DNA from: Klebsiella grimontii
GTDB lineage: Bacteria > Pseudomonadota > Gammaproteobacteria > Enterobacterales > Enterobacteriaceae
Length of the DNA: 64,000 bases
Assembly: GCF_900200035.1 (NCBI RefSeq)
Contig: NZ_FZTC01000007.1
Location: 29,515 to 93,514, forward strand
Direction: 5' to 3'
Part shown: piece by piece, positions 30,944 through 40,848 of the stretch
Numbering within the stretch: the first letter of the stretch is position 1
How the letters are laid out: each line of letters starts with the position of its first letter
Position numbers and translations under genes: made by a program
The notes under the pieces: model-generated
Told to the model about the DNA's origin: nothing
Databases searched by the model: none
What the model saw: only the letters and a program-made list of their open reading frames with translations

Positions 30944-30959
30944 GCGTATTGGTCTGGCT

Positions 30960-31853
30960 TTATGCCCTACGTGTCCGGCGTATCGTGTAAATCGCATCCA
31001 TCACGAAAATCGCCAGCGCCACCCAGATAAAGGCGAAGGTCACCATTTTATCCGCGCCCGGCACTTCGCCGTAGAAGGTCACCGCCAGCAGGAACATTAG
31101 CGTCGGGCCGATATACTGGAAGAAGCCCAGCGTGGAGAGGCGCAGACGCGTCGCCGCGCCGGTAAAGCACAGCAGCGGAATAGTGGTGACCACGCCTGCC
31201 GCCATCAGCAGCAGGTTCAGCGACCACGGATTCTGCCCCATGTGGCTGGTCGGGCTATCGGCGATGCCAAACAGATAAATCGCGGCGACCGGCAGCAGCC
31301 AGAGCGTCTCAAACAGCATCCCGGTTTGCGCATCCACGGCGATCTTTTTACGCAGCAGGCCGTAAAAAGCGAAGCTGAACGCCAGGCCCAGGGCGATAAT
31401 CGGCAGCGAGCCGAAGGTCCAGAGCTGTACCAGCACGCCGCAGGCGGCCAGCAGCACCGCCAGCCACTGCATCCGACGGAAACGCTCCCCGAGGAAGATC
31501 ATCCCCAGCAGAATGTTCACCAGCGGATTGATAAAGTAGCCCAGGCTGGCTTCCAGCATATGATGGTTATTCACCGCCCAGATAAACAGCAGCCAGTTAC
31601 CGCCCACCAGCACCGCAGAGAGCGCCAGCAGCAACACTTTTTTTGGCGTTTTCAGCAGCCTTTTGACCTGCGGCCACTGGCGGCTGACGCTAATCAGCGC
31701 CACCATGAAGAAGAAGGACCAGATCACGCGGTGAGTCAGGATTTCATCGGCGGGAACATAGTAGATAAGCTTGAAGTACGCCGGCGCGATACCCCAGATA
31801 AAATAGGCGGCCAGGGCCAGCAGAACCCCCACCCGCGTTTGTTTAGCATCCAT
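30960..31853 (-). CDS. rarD: EamA-family transporter RarD
   Basis: Inner-membrane protein of the drug/metabolite transporter superfamily; E. coli rarD was named for chloramphenicol sensitivity, but its substrate is not established. The 297 residues form ten hydrophobic helices in two EamA repeats. They begin MDAKQTRVGVLLALAAYFIWGIAPAYFK and contain EASLGYFINPLVNILLGMIFLGE and FFQYIGPTLMFLLAVTFYGE. The C-terminal tail is basic (RRTRR). yigI lies 49 bases upstream on the same strand and may share its transcript. Confidence 0.94.
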   Translation of the reverse strand: MDAKQTRVGVLLALAAYFIWGIAPAYFKLIYYVPADEILTHRVIWSFFFMVALISVSRQWPQVKRLLKTPKKVLLLALSAVLVGGNWLLFIWAVNNHHMLEASLGYFINPLVNILLGMIFLGERFRRMQWLAVLLAACGVLVQLWTFGSLPIIALGLAFSFAFYGLLRKKIAVDAQTGMLFETLWLLPVAAIYLFGIADSPTSHMGQNPWSLNLLLMAAGVVTTIPLLCFTGAATRLRLSTLGFFQYIGPTLMFLLAVTFYGEVPGADKMVTFAFIWVALAIFVMDAIYTIRRTRRA

Positions 31854-31902
31854 CGGTACAAATCCATTGCCAAAGAGAGTGATGTTACTCGATTTAGGCC
31901 GA

Positions 31903-32367
31903 TCAACCCACCATATACGTCGCCGTGGCGCTGGCGATATACACCTGCTCTTCGTTATGTAGCTCGACGCGGGCTACCGCCACTTTGTTACCGGCGCGCA
32001 GCAGGCTGCTGGTGGCGGTAAAGCGTTCCCCGCGGCCTGGACGCAGGTAGTCGACGCGCAGATCGATGGTGCCCATCCGCGACAGGCGCTGGCGCAGCTC
32101 TTCTTCATTGATGGTGTCGTGCCGGGTGAGCGTACTGCCGACGCATACCAGTCCCGCCGCGACGTCCAGCGCTGAGGCGATCACGCCGCCATGTAAGATG
32201 CTCTGCGCCCAGTTGCCGACCATCATCGGCTGGTTGTTGAAACTCAGCTGGGCAAATTCCTTTTCATAACGCTCCAGCTCCAGGCCTAAGGCACGATTAA
32301 ACGGCATATGGTAGACGAAAATTTCTCCCACCAGCTTCAGGGCGGCGGCGGCGGTCAGTTCAGACAT
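31903..32367 (-). CDS. yigI: Hotdog-fold acyl-CoA thioesterase YigI
   Basis: Small hotdog-fold (PaaI-like) thioesterase; the E. coli protein has been described as a medium/long-chain acyl-CoA thioesterase, taken here by homology. The 154 residues show the hotdog helix segment [21 protein letters not shown] and the strands [27 protein letters not shown], with conserved HGG and DVAAG. Upstream is the divergent pldA. Confidence 0.92.
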   Translation of the reverse strand: MSELTAAAALKLVGEIFVYHMPFNRALGLELERYEKEFAQLSFNNQPMMVGNWAQSILHGGVIASALDVAAGLVCVGSTLTRHDTINEEELRQRLSRMGTIDLRVDYLRPGRGERFTATSSLLRAGNKVAVARVELHNEEQVYIASATATYMVG

Positions 32368-32522
32368 AACAGCATTTCCAAAAGTTAATGAAATGTTGAT
32401 TTTATGCTTCTAAAATATTGATTTCTACTTTAAGAACGGATAACAGGTCAGAAGACGTATAAATAGGTAGAATGCTGCCTGGGTTAAACAGAAATAATAA
32501 ATATCCATCCAGGAGAACAGCA

Positions 32523-33395
32523 ATGCGTATCTCTTTGGCCTGCCTGCTGGCGTTTATTGCGCTTCCGGCTGGCGTTCTGGCGCAGGACGCGCCGGTGAAT
32601 AAACAGGTCCACGACACCCCGGCCGTTCGCGGGAGCATTATCGCCAACCTATTACAGGACCATGATAATCCGTTCCTGCTCTATCCCTATGAGAGCAACT
32701 ATTTGCTCTATACGTGGACCAGCGATCTTAACAAAGAAGCGATTCGTAGCTACGACTGGGCCGAGAACGCGCGTAAAGATGAAGTGAAGTTCCAGCTCAG
32801 CCTGGCGTTTCCATTATGGCGCGGGATTTTGGGCGAGAATTCGCTGCTGGGCGCTTCGTATACGCAAAAATCCTGGTGGCAGCTCTCCAACAGCAAAGAG
32901 TCCGCGCCGTTTCGCGAAACCAACTACGAGCCGCAGCTGTTCCTCGGTTTCGCGACCGATTACTCGTTCGCCGGCTGGACGCTGCGCGACGTTGAAATGG
33001 GATATAACCACGACTCTAACGGCCGTTCCGATCCCACTTCCCGCAGCTGGAACCGCCTCTATACCCGGCTGATGGCGCAAAATGGCAACTGGCTGGTCGA
33101 GGTGAAGCCCTGGTACGTGATTGGCAGCACCGACGATAACCCGGATATCACCAAATATATGGGGTATTACCGGCTGAAAGTGGGCTATCAGCTGGGCGAC
33201 GCTATTCTCAGCGCCCAAGGGCAATATAACTGGAATACCGGCTACGGCGGCGCCGAGCTTGGGGTGAGCTATCCGATCACCAAACACGTGCGCGTCTATA
33301 CTCAGGTTTATAGCGGTTATGGCGAGTCGCTCATCGATTATAACTTTAATCAGACCCGCGTTGGCGTCGGGCTGATGCTCAACGATCTGTTTTAA
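32523..33395 (+). CDS. pldA: Outer-membrane phospholipase A
   Basis: Ca2+-dependent, dimerisation-activated phospholipase A1/A2 of the outer membrane that senses lipid asymmetry. The 290-residue precursor has a 20-residue signal peptide (MRISLACLLAFIALPAGVLA) and a 12-stranded barrel with alternating hydrophobic residues. The catalytic triad residues H163, S165 and N177 lie in YNHDSNGRSD...WNR, and a C-terminal phenylalanine ends the last strand (NDLF). The ATG at 32523 has AGGAG (32511-32515) at seven bases. Confidence 0.97.
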   Translation: MRISLACLLAFIALPAGVLAQDAPVNKQVHDTPAVRGSIIANLLQDHDNPFLLYPYESNYLLYTWTSDLNKEAIRSYDWAENARKDEVKFQLSLAFPLWRGILGENSLLGASYTQKSWWQLSNSKESAPFRETNYEPQLFLGFATDYSFAGWTLRDVEMGYNHDSNGRSDPTSRSWNRLYTRLMAQNGNWLVEVKPWYVIGSTDDNPDITKYMGYYRLKVGYQLGDAILSAQGQYNWNTGYGGAELGVSYPITKHVRVYTQVYSGYGESLIDYNFNQTRVGVGLMLNDLF

Positions 33396-33414
33396 TCGTT
33401 GCACTCTGGCTCTC

Positions 33415-33444
33415 AGGCGCTGAAAATAGCGCCTGTTTTCTTTT
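33415..33444 (+). terminator. Terminator between pldA and recQ
   Basis: AGGCGC (33415-33420) and GCGCCT (33429-33434) form a stem followed by GTTTTCTTTT. It lies 19 bases past the pldA stop, just before the recQ start region. Confidence 0.8.
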
Positions 33445-33462
33445 CAGGCATATGGGGTCAAC

Positions 33463-35289
<1,827 letters not shown>

Positions 35290-35350
35290 TCAGCCGGACG
35301 AAAAAGTGCAAATATAGTTTTCGTCCTGACTATTTTCCTGCGAGTTAATC

Positions 35351-35974
35351 ATGTTGACGCTTTTCTTCACCGTGGCGCTGGTGCATATCATTGCGCTGAT
35401 GAGTCCTGGCCCGGACTTTTTCTTTGTCTCACAGACCGCCGTTAGCCGCTCTCGCAAAGAGGCGATGATGGGCGTGCTGGGGATCACCTGCGGGGTAATG
35501 GTGTGGGCGGGCGTAGCCCTGCTCGGCCTGAACCTGATTATTGCGAAGATGGCCTGGCTGCATACCATCATTATGGTCGGTGGCGGCCTGTATCTGTGCT
35601 GGATGGGCTTGCAGATGCTGCGCGGCGCGCTGAAAAAAGGCGAAGCGGCAGCGGCGGTAGAGCCTCAGGTTGAGCTGGCGCGCAGCGGCCGGAGCTTCCT
35701 GAAAGGGCTGCTGACCAATCTGGCGAACCCCAAAGCGATTATCTACTTCGGCTCCGTTTTCTCGCTGTTTGTCGGCGACAGCGTCAGTTCCGGCGCGCGC
35801 TGGGGGATTTTCCTGCTGATCGTGCTGGAGACGCTGGCCTGGTTTACGGTGGTTGCCAGCCTGTTCGCCCTCCCGGGCATGCGCCGCGGCTACCAGCGGA
35901 TGGCGAAATGGATCGACGGCATTGCCGGTACGCTATTCGCCGGCTTCGGTATTCATCTGATTATTTCGCGCTAA
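35351..35974 (+). CDS. rhtC: Threonine efflux protein RhtC
   Basis: LysE/RhtB-family amino acid exporter of the inner membrane, giving threonine export and resistance. The 207 residues have about six hydrophobic segments. The family signatures are the N-terminal ALMSPGPDFFFVSQTAVSRSRKEAMMGVLGITCG and the central LTNLANPKAIIYFGSVF. It is separated from convergent rhtB by a 246-base gap that holds a decayed gene. No strong terminator follows; a GC-rich imperfect hairpin lies at about 35984-36013. Confidence 0.95.
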   Translation: MLTLFFTVALVHIIALMSPGPDFFFVSQTAVSRSRKEAMMGVLGITCGVMVWAGVALLGLNLIIAKMAWLHTIIMVGGGLYLCWMGLQMLRGALKKGEAAAAVEPQVELARSGRSFLKGLLTNLANPKAIIYFGSVFSLFVGDSVSSGARWGIFLLIVLETLAWFTVVASLFALPGMRRGYQRMAKWIDGIAGTLFAGFGIHLIISR

Positions 35975-36016
35975 GCGTTCTGCGGCCCGCCTAAGAGGTT
36001 ATGGGTGGGCCGGGTA

Positions 36017-36220
36017 TTAATGACGGAGCTGCTGCAAATCGTCGGACGTCAGACCGGTCATTTCCATCACCGCCGCCGCATCAATATCCCGTTCGAGCAT
36101 GGCCTTCGCGACGCTAAGAAGCGCGGCGCGTTTGCCCTCTTTTATGCCCTTCTGCATACCTTCCTCAAGCTACTTTTCTGCCAGAGTCATCAATACAGTA
36201 ATTTGCTGTTTATCTATACA
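36017..36220 (-). pseudogene. Remnant of an Rpn-family nuclease (transposase_31) gene
   Basis: Read on the minus strand directly after the rhtB stop, this translates as CIDKQQITVLMTLAEK, an in-frame TAG (36170-36172), then LEEGMQKGIKEGKRAALL, a short helix SVAKAMLERDIDAAAVMEMTG, and LTSDDLQQLRH before a TAA. The pattern (an MTLAE helix, a Gly-Lys/Glu repeat, then a helix and a 'TGL' end) is that of the C terminus of Rpn (RpnA-E/YhgA-like, PD-(D/E)XK) proteins. The whole nuclease domain is missing and a stop interrupts the rest, so it is a decayed fragment. I am fairly confident of the family, less so of its age. Confidence 0.65.
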
Positions 36221-36841
36221 TCAGGCGTGGCGCGCGGAGGCCAGCAGGGCGCCGACCAGCATAAACAGCGAACCAAAGATCTTGTTTAGCGCTTTCATCT
36301 GCTTCGGCCCCTTAATCCACGCGGCAATACGCTGCGCCAGCGTGGCGTAGCCAATCATGACGATAATATCGACCACAATGGTGGTGACGCCGAGCACGAG
36401 GTACTGCATCACCTGGGGCTGGTGCGGCACGATAAATTGCGGGAATAGCGCGGCGAGGAAGACGATGCTTTTCGGGTTGGTCAGATTCACGAAAACCGCG
36501 CGCTTAAAGAGTTTGCCGCGGGTCTGCGCTTGCGCAAGGGTATTCAGATCGAGAGAGCCCGCGGCCCGCCACTGCTGAATGCCGAGCCAGATAAGATAAG
36601 CGGCGCCCGCCCATTTAAGGATTTCAAAGGCCAGCAGCGAACGGGAAAACAGCGTACCCAGGCCGATGCCCACCAGCACAATATGGATGCCCAGTCCGGT
36701 CTGTAGACCGGCAATAGAGGCCGCCGCGCCGCGATAGCCGTGGTTGATTGAGGTGGTCATGGTGTTTATCGCCCCGGAACCCGGTGACAGGCTGAGAATA
36801 ATCGATGTCAGCAGATAGGCAAACCACCACTCGAACGTCAT
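36221..36841 (-). CDS. rhtB: Homoserine/homoserine lactone efflux protein RhtB
   Basis: LysE/RhtB-family exporter for homoserine, its lactone and related amino acids. The 206 residues (E. coli length) have about six membrane segments, the signature [35 protein letters not shown] and [23 protein letters not shown] good Shine-Dalgarno (AGGGAG) precedes the ATG. It is a paralogue of rhtC, encoded convergently to it, and divergent from pldB. Confidence 0.95.
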   Translation of the reverse strand: MTFEWWFAYLLTSIILSLSPGSGAINTMTTSINHGYRGAAASIAGLQTGLGIHIVLVGIGLGTLFSRSLLAFEILKWAGAAYLIWLGIQQWRAAGSLDLNTLAQAQTRGKLFKRAVFVNLTNPKSIVFLAALFPQFIVPHQPQVMQYLVLGVTTIVVDIIVMIGYATLAQRIAAWIKGPKQMKALNKIFGSLFMLVGALLASARHA

Positions 36842-36862
36842 GAGAAACTCCCTGATTGTCTG

Positions 36863-36907
36863 TTTTTATGCCACAATACGCTATTGTGTAAGCATTGTGT
36901 GATACAC
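36863..36907 (-). promoter_or_regulatory. Candidate rhtB promoter with two dyads
   Basis: On the minus strand TTACAC (36891-36886) and TAAAAA (36868-36863) are 17 bp apart. The palindrome CACAATA-CGC-TATTGTG (36872-36888) fills most of the spacer, and a second dyad GTGT-GAT-ACAC lies at 36897-36907. The arrangement looks like an operator for a repressor, or a shared control region for rhtB and divergent pldB. Confidence 0.4.
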
Positions 36908-36950
36908 GATAAAAAAACGATTTTCAGCGGTTATCAGGGGTGTAAGCCCG

Positions 36951-37943
36951 ATGTTTTTGCAGCAAAAGGACTGGGAAACACGAGAAAACGCGTTTGCGGC
37001 CTTTACCATGGGGCCACTGACCGATTTCTGGCGTCAGCGGGAAGAGGCTGAATTTACGGGCGTGGATAACGTTCCGGTGCGCTTTGTTCGCTTCTGCGCC
37101 AAAAGTCATGATCGGGTCGTGGTTATCTGCCCGGGTCGCATTGAAAGCTACGTTAAGTACGCCGAACTGGCTTACGATCTTTTCCGCAGCGGTTTTGACG
37201 TGATGATTATCGATCATCGCGGCCAGGGGCGCTCCGGACGCATGCTTTCTGACACCCACCGCGGGCACGTCGTTAATTTCAGCGATTACGTCGACGATCT
37301 CGCCGCGTTCTGGCAGCAGCAGGTAGCGCCCGGACGCTGGCGGAAGCGGTTTATACTGGCCCACTCCATGGGCGGCGCCATTGCGACGCTATTTTTGCAG
37401 CGCTACCACCAGCATTGCGATGCGATGGCGCTCTGCGCGCCGATGTTCGGCATCGTTATGCGCCTGCCTGACTGGATGGTGCGCCATATTCTCGATTGGG
37501 CTGAGGGCCATCAGCGCATTCGTGAAGAGTATGCCCTCGGTACCGGCCGCTGGCGCGCGCTGCCCTTTGCGGTCAACGTCCTGACGCACAGCCGCCAACG
37601 CTATCGCCGCAACCTGCGTTTTTACGCCGATGAGCCGCAGCTGCGTGTCGGCGGGCCGACGTTCCACTGGGTGCGCGAGGGGATCCTCGCCGGCGAAGAG
37701 GTGCTGGCCGGTGCGGAAAAAGACGTCACGCCCACGCTATTGCTCCAGGCGGAAGAAGAGCGGGTGGTCGATAACCGCATGCACGATCGCTACTGTGAAC
37801 GTCGCGCCGCGGGCGGCCATCCCTGTGAAGGGAATAAGCCGTTTGTCATAGAAGGGGCATACCATGAGATCCTTTTTGAAAAGGACGCCATGCGCTCGGT
37901 CGCGCTAAACGCTATCGTCGATTTTTTTGGTCGACACACTTAA
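36951..37943 (+). CDS. pldB: Lysophospholipase L2
   Basis: Alpha/beta-hydrolase associated with the cytoplasmic face of the inner membrane; hydrolyses lysophospholipids, notably 2-acyl-glycerophosphoethanolamine. The 330 residues start MFLQQKDWETRENAFAAFTMGPL. They carry the oxyanion segment VVICPGRIESYVKYAELAYDL, IIDHRGQGRSGR, the nucleophile elbow LAHSMGGA and the catalytic His in GAYHEILFEKD. The protein is about ten residues shorter at the C terminus than E. coli PldB (340). It may form a unit with yigL downstream. Confidence 0.96.
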   Translation: MFLQQKDWETRENAFAAFTMGPLTDFWRQREEAEFTGVDNVPVRFVRFCAKSHDRVVVICPGRIESYVKYAELAYDLFRSGFDVMIIDHRGQGRSGRMLSDTHRGHVVNFSDYVDDLAAFWQQQVAPGRWRKRFILAHSMGGAIATLFLQRYHQHCDAMALCAPMFGIVMRLPDWMVRHILDWAEGHQRIREEYALGTGRWRALPFAVNVLTHSRQRYRRNLRFYADEPQLRVGGPTFHWVREGILAGEEVLAGAEKDVTPTLLLQAEEERVVDNRMHDRYCERRAAGGHPCEGNKPFVIEGAYHEILFEKDAMRSVALNAIVDFFGRHT

Positions 37944-37986
37944 TCCGGCGAAACGCTCGTCGCCCTGCTTAGAGGTTAAAATTTTT

Positions 37987-38787
37987 ATGTACCAGGTTGT
38001 TGCGTCTGATTTAGATGGCACGCTGCTTTCTCCCGATCACTGCTTAACTCCCTACGCCAAAGAGACGCTGAAGCTGCTTACCGCACGCGGTATCAACTTC
38101 GTGTTCGCGACCGGCCGCCACTACATCGATGTTGGGCAAATTCGCGATAATCTCGGCATTAAATCCTATATGATCACCTCGAACGGCGCTCGTGTGCACG
38201 ATAGCGAAGGGCAGCAGATCTTCGCCCACAACCTCGACCGCGATATCGCCGCCGACCTGTTTGAGATGATGCGTAACGATCCGGCGATTGTGACCAACGT
38301 CTATCGTGAAGATGAGTGGTATATGAACCGCCACCGTCCGGAAGAGATGCGCTTCTTCAAAGAGGCAGTGTTTAACTACAAGCTCTACGAGCCGGGCGAG
38401 CTGGACCCGGAAGGCATCAGCAAAGTCTTTTTCACCTGCGATAAGCATGAGCATCTGCTGCCGCTGGAGCAGGCGATCAATGCCCGCTGGGGCGATCGCG
38501 TGAACGTGAGCTTCTCTACCGTCACCTGCCTTGAAGTGATGGCGGGCGGCGTGTCGAAAGGGCATGCGCTGGAGGCGGTGGCGAAAATGCTTGGCTATAG
38601 CCTGAAAGAGTGTATCGCCTTCGGCGACGGTATGAACGATGCGGAGATGCTGTCAATGGCGGGCAAGGGCTGCATTATGGCCAACGCGCACCAGCGGCTG
38701 AAAGACCTGCACCCTGAGTTGGAAGTGATCGGCAGCAATGTCGATGATGCCGTTCCCCACTATCTGCGTAAACTCTATCTTGACTAA
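37987..38787 (+). CDS. yigL: HAD-family (Cof-type) sugar/cofactor phosphatase YigL
   Basis: Cof-like HAD hydrolase; E. coli YigL dephosphorylates sugar phosphates and pyridoxal phosphate and is induced post-transcriptionally by SgrS during glucose-phosphate stress. The 266 residues show motif I ASDLDGTLLSPDH (D8, D10), a large C2-type cap domain, then GVSKGHALEAVAKMLG and motif IV FGDGMNDAEMLSMAG. In E. coli the SgrS site lies in the pldB coding end, so the pldB-yigL order here is relevant. The ATG at 37987 follows AGAGG (37971-37975). Confidence 0.95.
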   Translation: MYQVVASDLDGTLLSPDHCLTPYAKETLKLLTARGINFVFATGRHYIDVGQIRDNLGIKSYMITSNGARVHDSEGQQIFAHNLDRDIAADLFEMMRNDPAIVTNVYREDEWYMNRHRPEEMRFFKEAVFNYKLYEPGELDPEGISKVFFTCDKHEHLLPLEQAINARWGDRVNVSFSTVTCLEVMAGGVSKGHALEAVAKMLGYSLKECIAFGDGMNDAEMLSMAGKGCIMANAHQRLKDLHPELEVIGSNVDDAVPHYLRKLYLD

Positions 38788-38875
38788 AAAAGATTGACGA
38801 TTGTTTTATTAATGAGCAGTTGTCAACCTGTCACTTCGCTACAATGGGTGTTCTTTACTCTACGAGACATTCATT

Positions 38876-39775
38876 GTGGCGCTACTGATTATCACCACCA
38901 TTCTGTGGGCCTTCTCTTTTAGCCTGTATGGCGAATACCTGGCAGGCCACGTCGATAGCTATTTTGCGGTGCTGGCGCGCGTTGGCCTGGCGGCGCTGGT
39001 GTTTTTGCCCTTCCTGCGCACCCGCGGGCAGAGCCTGACCACTATCGGCCTGTATATGCTGGTAGGCGCGATGCAGCTCGGCATCATGTACATGCTGAGT
39101 TTCCAGGCCTATTTGTACCTGACGGTATCCGAGCTCCTGCTGTTTACCGTTCTGACGCCGCTCTACATCACGCTGATTTACGATTTAATGAGCCGTCGCC
39201 CTCTGCGCTGGGGCTACGCCTGCAGCGCGCTGCTGGCGGTTATCGGCGCGGGCATTATTCGTTATGACCAGGTGACCAACCATTTCTGGACCGGTCTGAT
39301 CCTCGTTCAGCTCTCCAACATCAGCTTCGCGATTGGCATGGTGGGCTACAAACGCCTGATGGAAACGCGTCCGATGCCGCAGCATAACGCCTTCGCCTGG
39401 TTCTACGTCGGGGCATTTCTGGTGGCGGTTGTCGCCTGGTCTATGCTGGGGAATGCGCAGAAAATGCCGGAAACCTCGCTACAGTGGGGCATTCTGTTGT
39501 TTCTTGGCGTGGCGGCATCGGGGATTGGCTACTTTATGTGGAACTACGGCGCCACCCAGGTCGATGCCGGTACGCTCGGCATCATGAACAATATGCACGT
39601 GCCCGCCGGGCTGCTGGTGAACCTTGCCATCTGGCAGACGCAGCCCCGCTGGCCAAGCTTTATTATTGGCGCTCTGGTGATCCTGGCCTCGCTATGGGTC
39701 CATCGACGCTGGGTCGCTCCGCACTCCGCACAAACGGCAAATGGTCGCAAGCGTGATTCCGCGCTGAGCGAATAA
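38876..39775 (+). CDS. yigM: Biotin transporter YigM (BioP)
   Basis: EamA/DMT-superfamily permease; in E. coli YigM is the high-affinity biotin uptake system. The 299 residues form ten hydrophobic segments, with [50 protein letters not shown] and [21 protein letters not shown]. It starts with GTG at 38876, which gives the family N terminus. Its 3' 113 bases overlap the 3' end of metR on the other strand, and the C-terminal tail is hydrophilic. Confidence 0.94.
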   Translation: MALLIITTILWAFSFSLYGEYLAGHVDSYFAVLARVGLAALVFLPFLRTRGQSLTTIGLYMLVGAMQLGIMYMLSFQAYLYLTVSELLLFTVLTPLYITLIYDLMSRRPLRWGYACSALLAVIGAGIIRYDQVTNHFWTGLILVQLSNISFAIGMVGYKRLMETRPMPQHNAFAWFYVGAFLVAVVAWSMLGNAQKMPETSLQWGILLFLGVAASGIGYFMWNYGATQVDAGTLGIMNNMHVPAGLLVNLAIWQTQPRWPSFIIGALVILASLWVHRRWVAPHSAQTANGRKRDSALSE

Positions 39776-40616
39776 ACGCTTCGGTGACCGGCTGACGCTG
39801 CTCGCCGTCGCGCACCGCGGCGTACAGTCGGCTCCACAGTCCTTCGCCCAGGGTTTTGGTGACCACCAGACCCTGGCGCTCAAAGCTCTCCACTACCCAG
39901 TGAGGCAGGGCGGCGATCCCCATCCGCGCCGCCACCATCTGAATTAGCAGCAGCGTATTGTCGACGCTCTTCAGCTGTGGACTGATCCCCGCCGGCTGCA
40001 GGAAGTGACGCCAGATATCCAGACGAGCGCGCTGTACCGGGTAAATCAGCAGCATTTCGGTCGCTAAATCCTCAGGCGCAATGCGCATCTTTGCCGCCAG
40101 CGGATGGTCTGGCGCCATCACCAGACGCACTTCGAAATCAAACATGGGCGAATAGTGCAGGCCGCTGCGCGGCAGGATATCCGAGGTCATCACCAGATCC
40201 AGCTCGCCCTGCTGCAGGCCCGGCTGCGGGTCGAAGATCACCCCGGACTGGAAATCCACTTCCACATGCGGCCAGCGGGCGCGGAAGCTCTCCAGCGCCG
40301 GGGTGAGCCACTGGATACAGCTATGGCATTCGATAGCGATGCGCAGCCGGGTTTGCTGCGGCTCGTTGCAATCCTGCAGGGCGCGGCTGATTTGCGGCAG
40401 CACCTGATTTGCCAGCTGGAGCAAGATCTCTCCCTGCGGCGTAAAGCGCAGCGGCTGGCTTTTGCGCACAAACAGACGGAAGCCGAGGCGCTGTTCCAGA
40501 TCGCTGAACTGGTGGGACAAGGCGGATTGGGTCTGGTGCAGGGCCGCCGCAGCGCCTGCCAGAGAACCGCTATTCCGCAACGCCTGGAGCGTTTTCAGGT
40601 GTTTAATTTCGATCAT
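39663..40616 (-). CDS. metR: LysR-type transcriptional activator of methionine genes
   Basis: Activates metE and metH (and other genes) with homocysteine as co-effector. The 317 residues have an N-terminal winged helix-turn-helix (about 1-60: [44 protein letters not shown]) and a C-terminal periplasmic-binding-fold domain. It is divergent from metE; a MetR-type site overlaps its own start, consistent with autoregulation. The 3' end runs 113 bases into the antisense of yigM. Confidence 0.97.
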   Translation of the reverse strand: MIEIKHLKTLQALRNSGSLAGAAAALHQTQSALSHQFSDLEQRLGFRLFVRKSQPLRFTPQGEILLQLANQVLPQISRALQDCNEPQQTRLRIAIECHSCIQWLTPALESFRARWPHVEVDFQSGVIFDPQPGLQQGELDLVMTSDILPRSGLHYSPMFDFEVRLVMAPDHPLAAKMRIAPEDLATEMLLIYPVQRARLDIWRHFLQPAGISPQLKSVDNTLLLIQMVAARMGIAALPHWVVESFERQGLVVTKTLGEGLWSRLYAAVRDGEQRQPVTEAFIRSARNHACDHLPFVRSAERPSVDGPIARPGSPERQ

Positions 40617-40628
40617 GAAAGTCCTTCA
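40616..40628. promoter_or_regulatory. MetR binding site
   Basis: TGAAAGTCCTTCA is a perfect TGAA-N5-TTCA MetR recognition dyad. It starts at the first base of the metR start codon, so it may serve both autoregulation and metE activation. Confidence 0.7.
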
Positions 40629-40689
40629 CTTCGGCATGAATAATTTGCGCTTGAGGAATATACAGTAACTGCCAATTATGGATGTGTAA

Positions 40690-40705
40690 ACATCTGGATG
40701 GCTAA
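40690..40705. promoter_or_regulatory. Probable MetJ operator (two met boxes)
   Basis: ACATCTGG-ATGGCTAA are two adjacent 8-mers related to the met-box consensus AGACGTCT. They lie in the same context (ACATCTGGA...CTAAA) as the E. coli metE operator. Match to consensus is partial, and the ERIC element begins at once after them. Confidence 0.5.
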
Positions 40706-40832
40706 ATCCTTTATCTTTCGAATTTATGGTGCGTTGGCCGCACTTCCTCACCCCAGTCACTTACTTCAGTAAGCTCCTGGGGATGAGCAAGCTTGCCGCC
40801 TTCCCTAAATCCGAAATCTTTCGGATTGAAAT
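40705..40832 (-). repeat. ERIC element in the metE leader
   Basis: The core CCCCAG...CTTACT...AGTAAG...CTGGGG (about 40752-40783) is the central inverted repeat of enterobacterial repetitive intergenic consensus elements. The flanks GTGCGTTGGCCGC and GCTTGCCGCCTTCC also match. The total of about 127 bp agrees with a full-length ERIC, here in reverse orientation to the usual consensus. TA dinucleotides border it, as expected for its target. It lies between the MetJ-box region and the metE Shine-Dalgarno (GAGG, 40836-40839), so it is probably transcribed as part of the leader. Confidence 0.9.
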
Positions 40833-40848
40833 TATGAGGCTCAAAAAA

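Noticed and set aside
36005..36289. 94-codon plus-strand frame between rhtC and rhtB
   Set aside because: It is the complement of the Rpn-like remnant and the rhtB 3' end; the minus-strand reading explains the sequence better.
38820..38845. Possible BirA half-site (TTGTCAACC) and promoter before yigM
   Set aside because: Only the left half resembles the biotin operator (TTGTAAACC); no matching right half follows at 16 bp, and the TTGTCA/TACAAT pair has a 14-bp spacer.
40726..40848. N-terminal extension of MetE from an earlier in-frame ATG
   Set aside because: The extension is encoded by the ERIC element and is not shared with the MetE family; the good Shine-Dalgarno is at 40836-40839 before the normal start.
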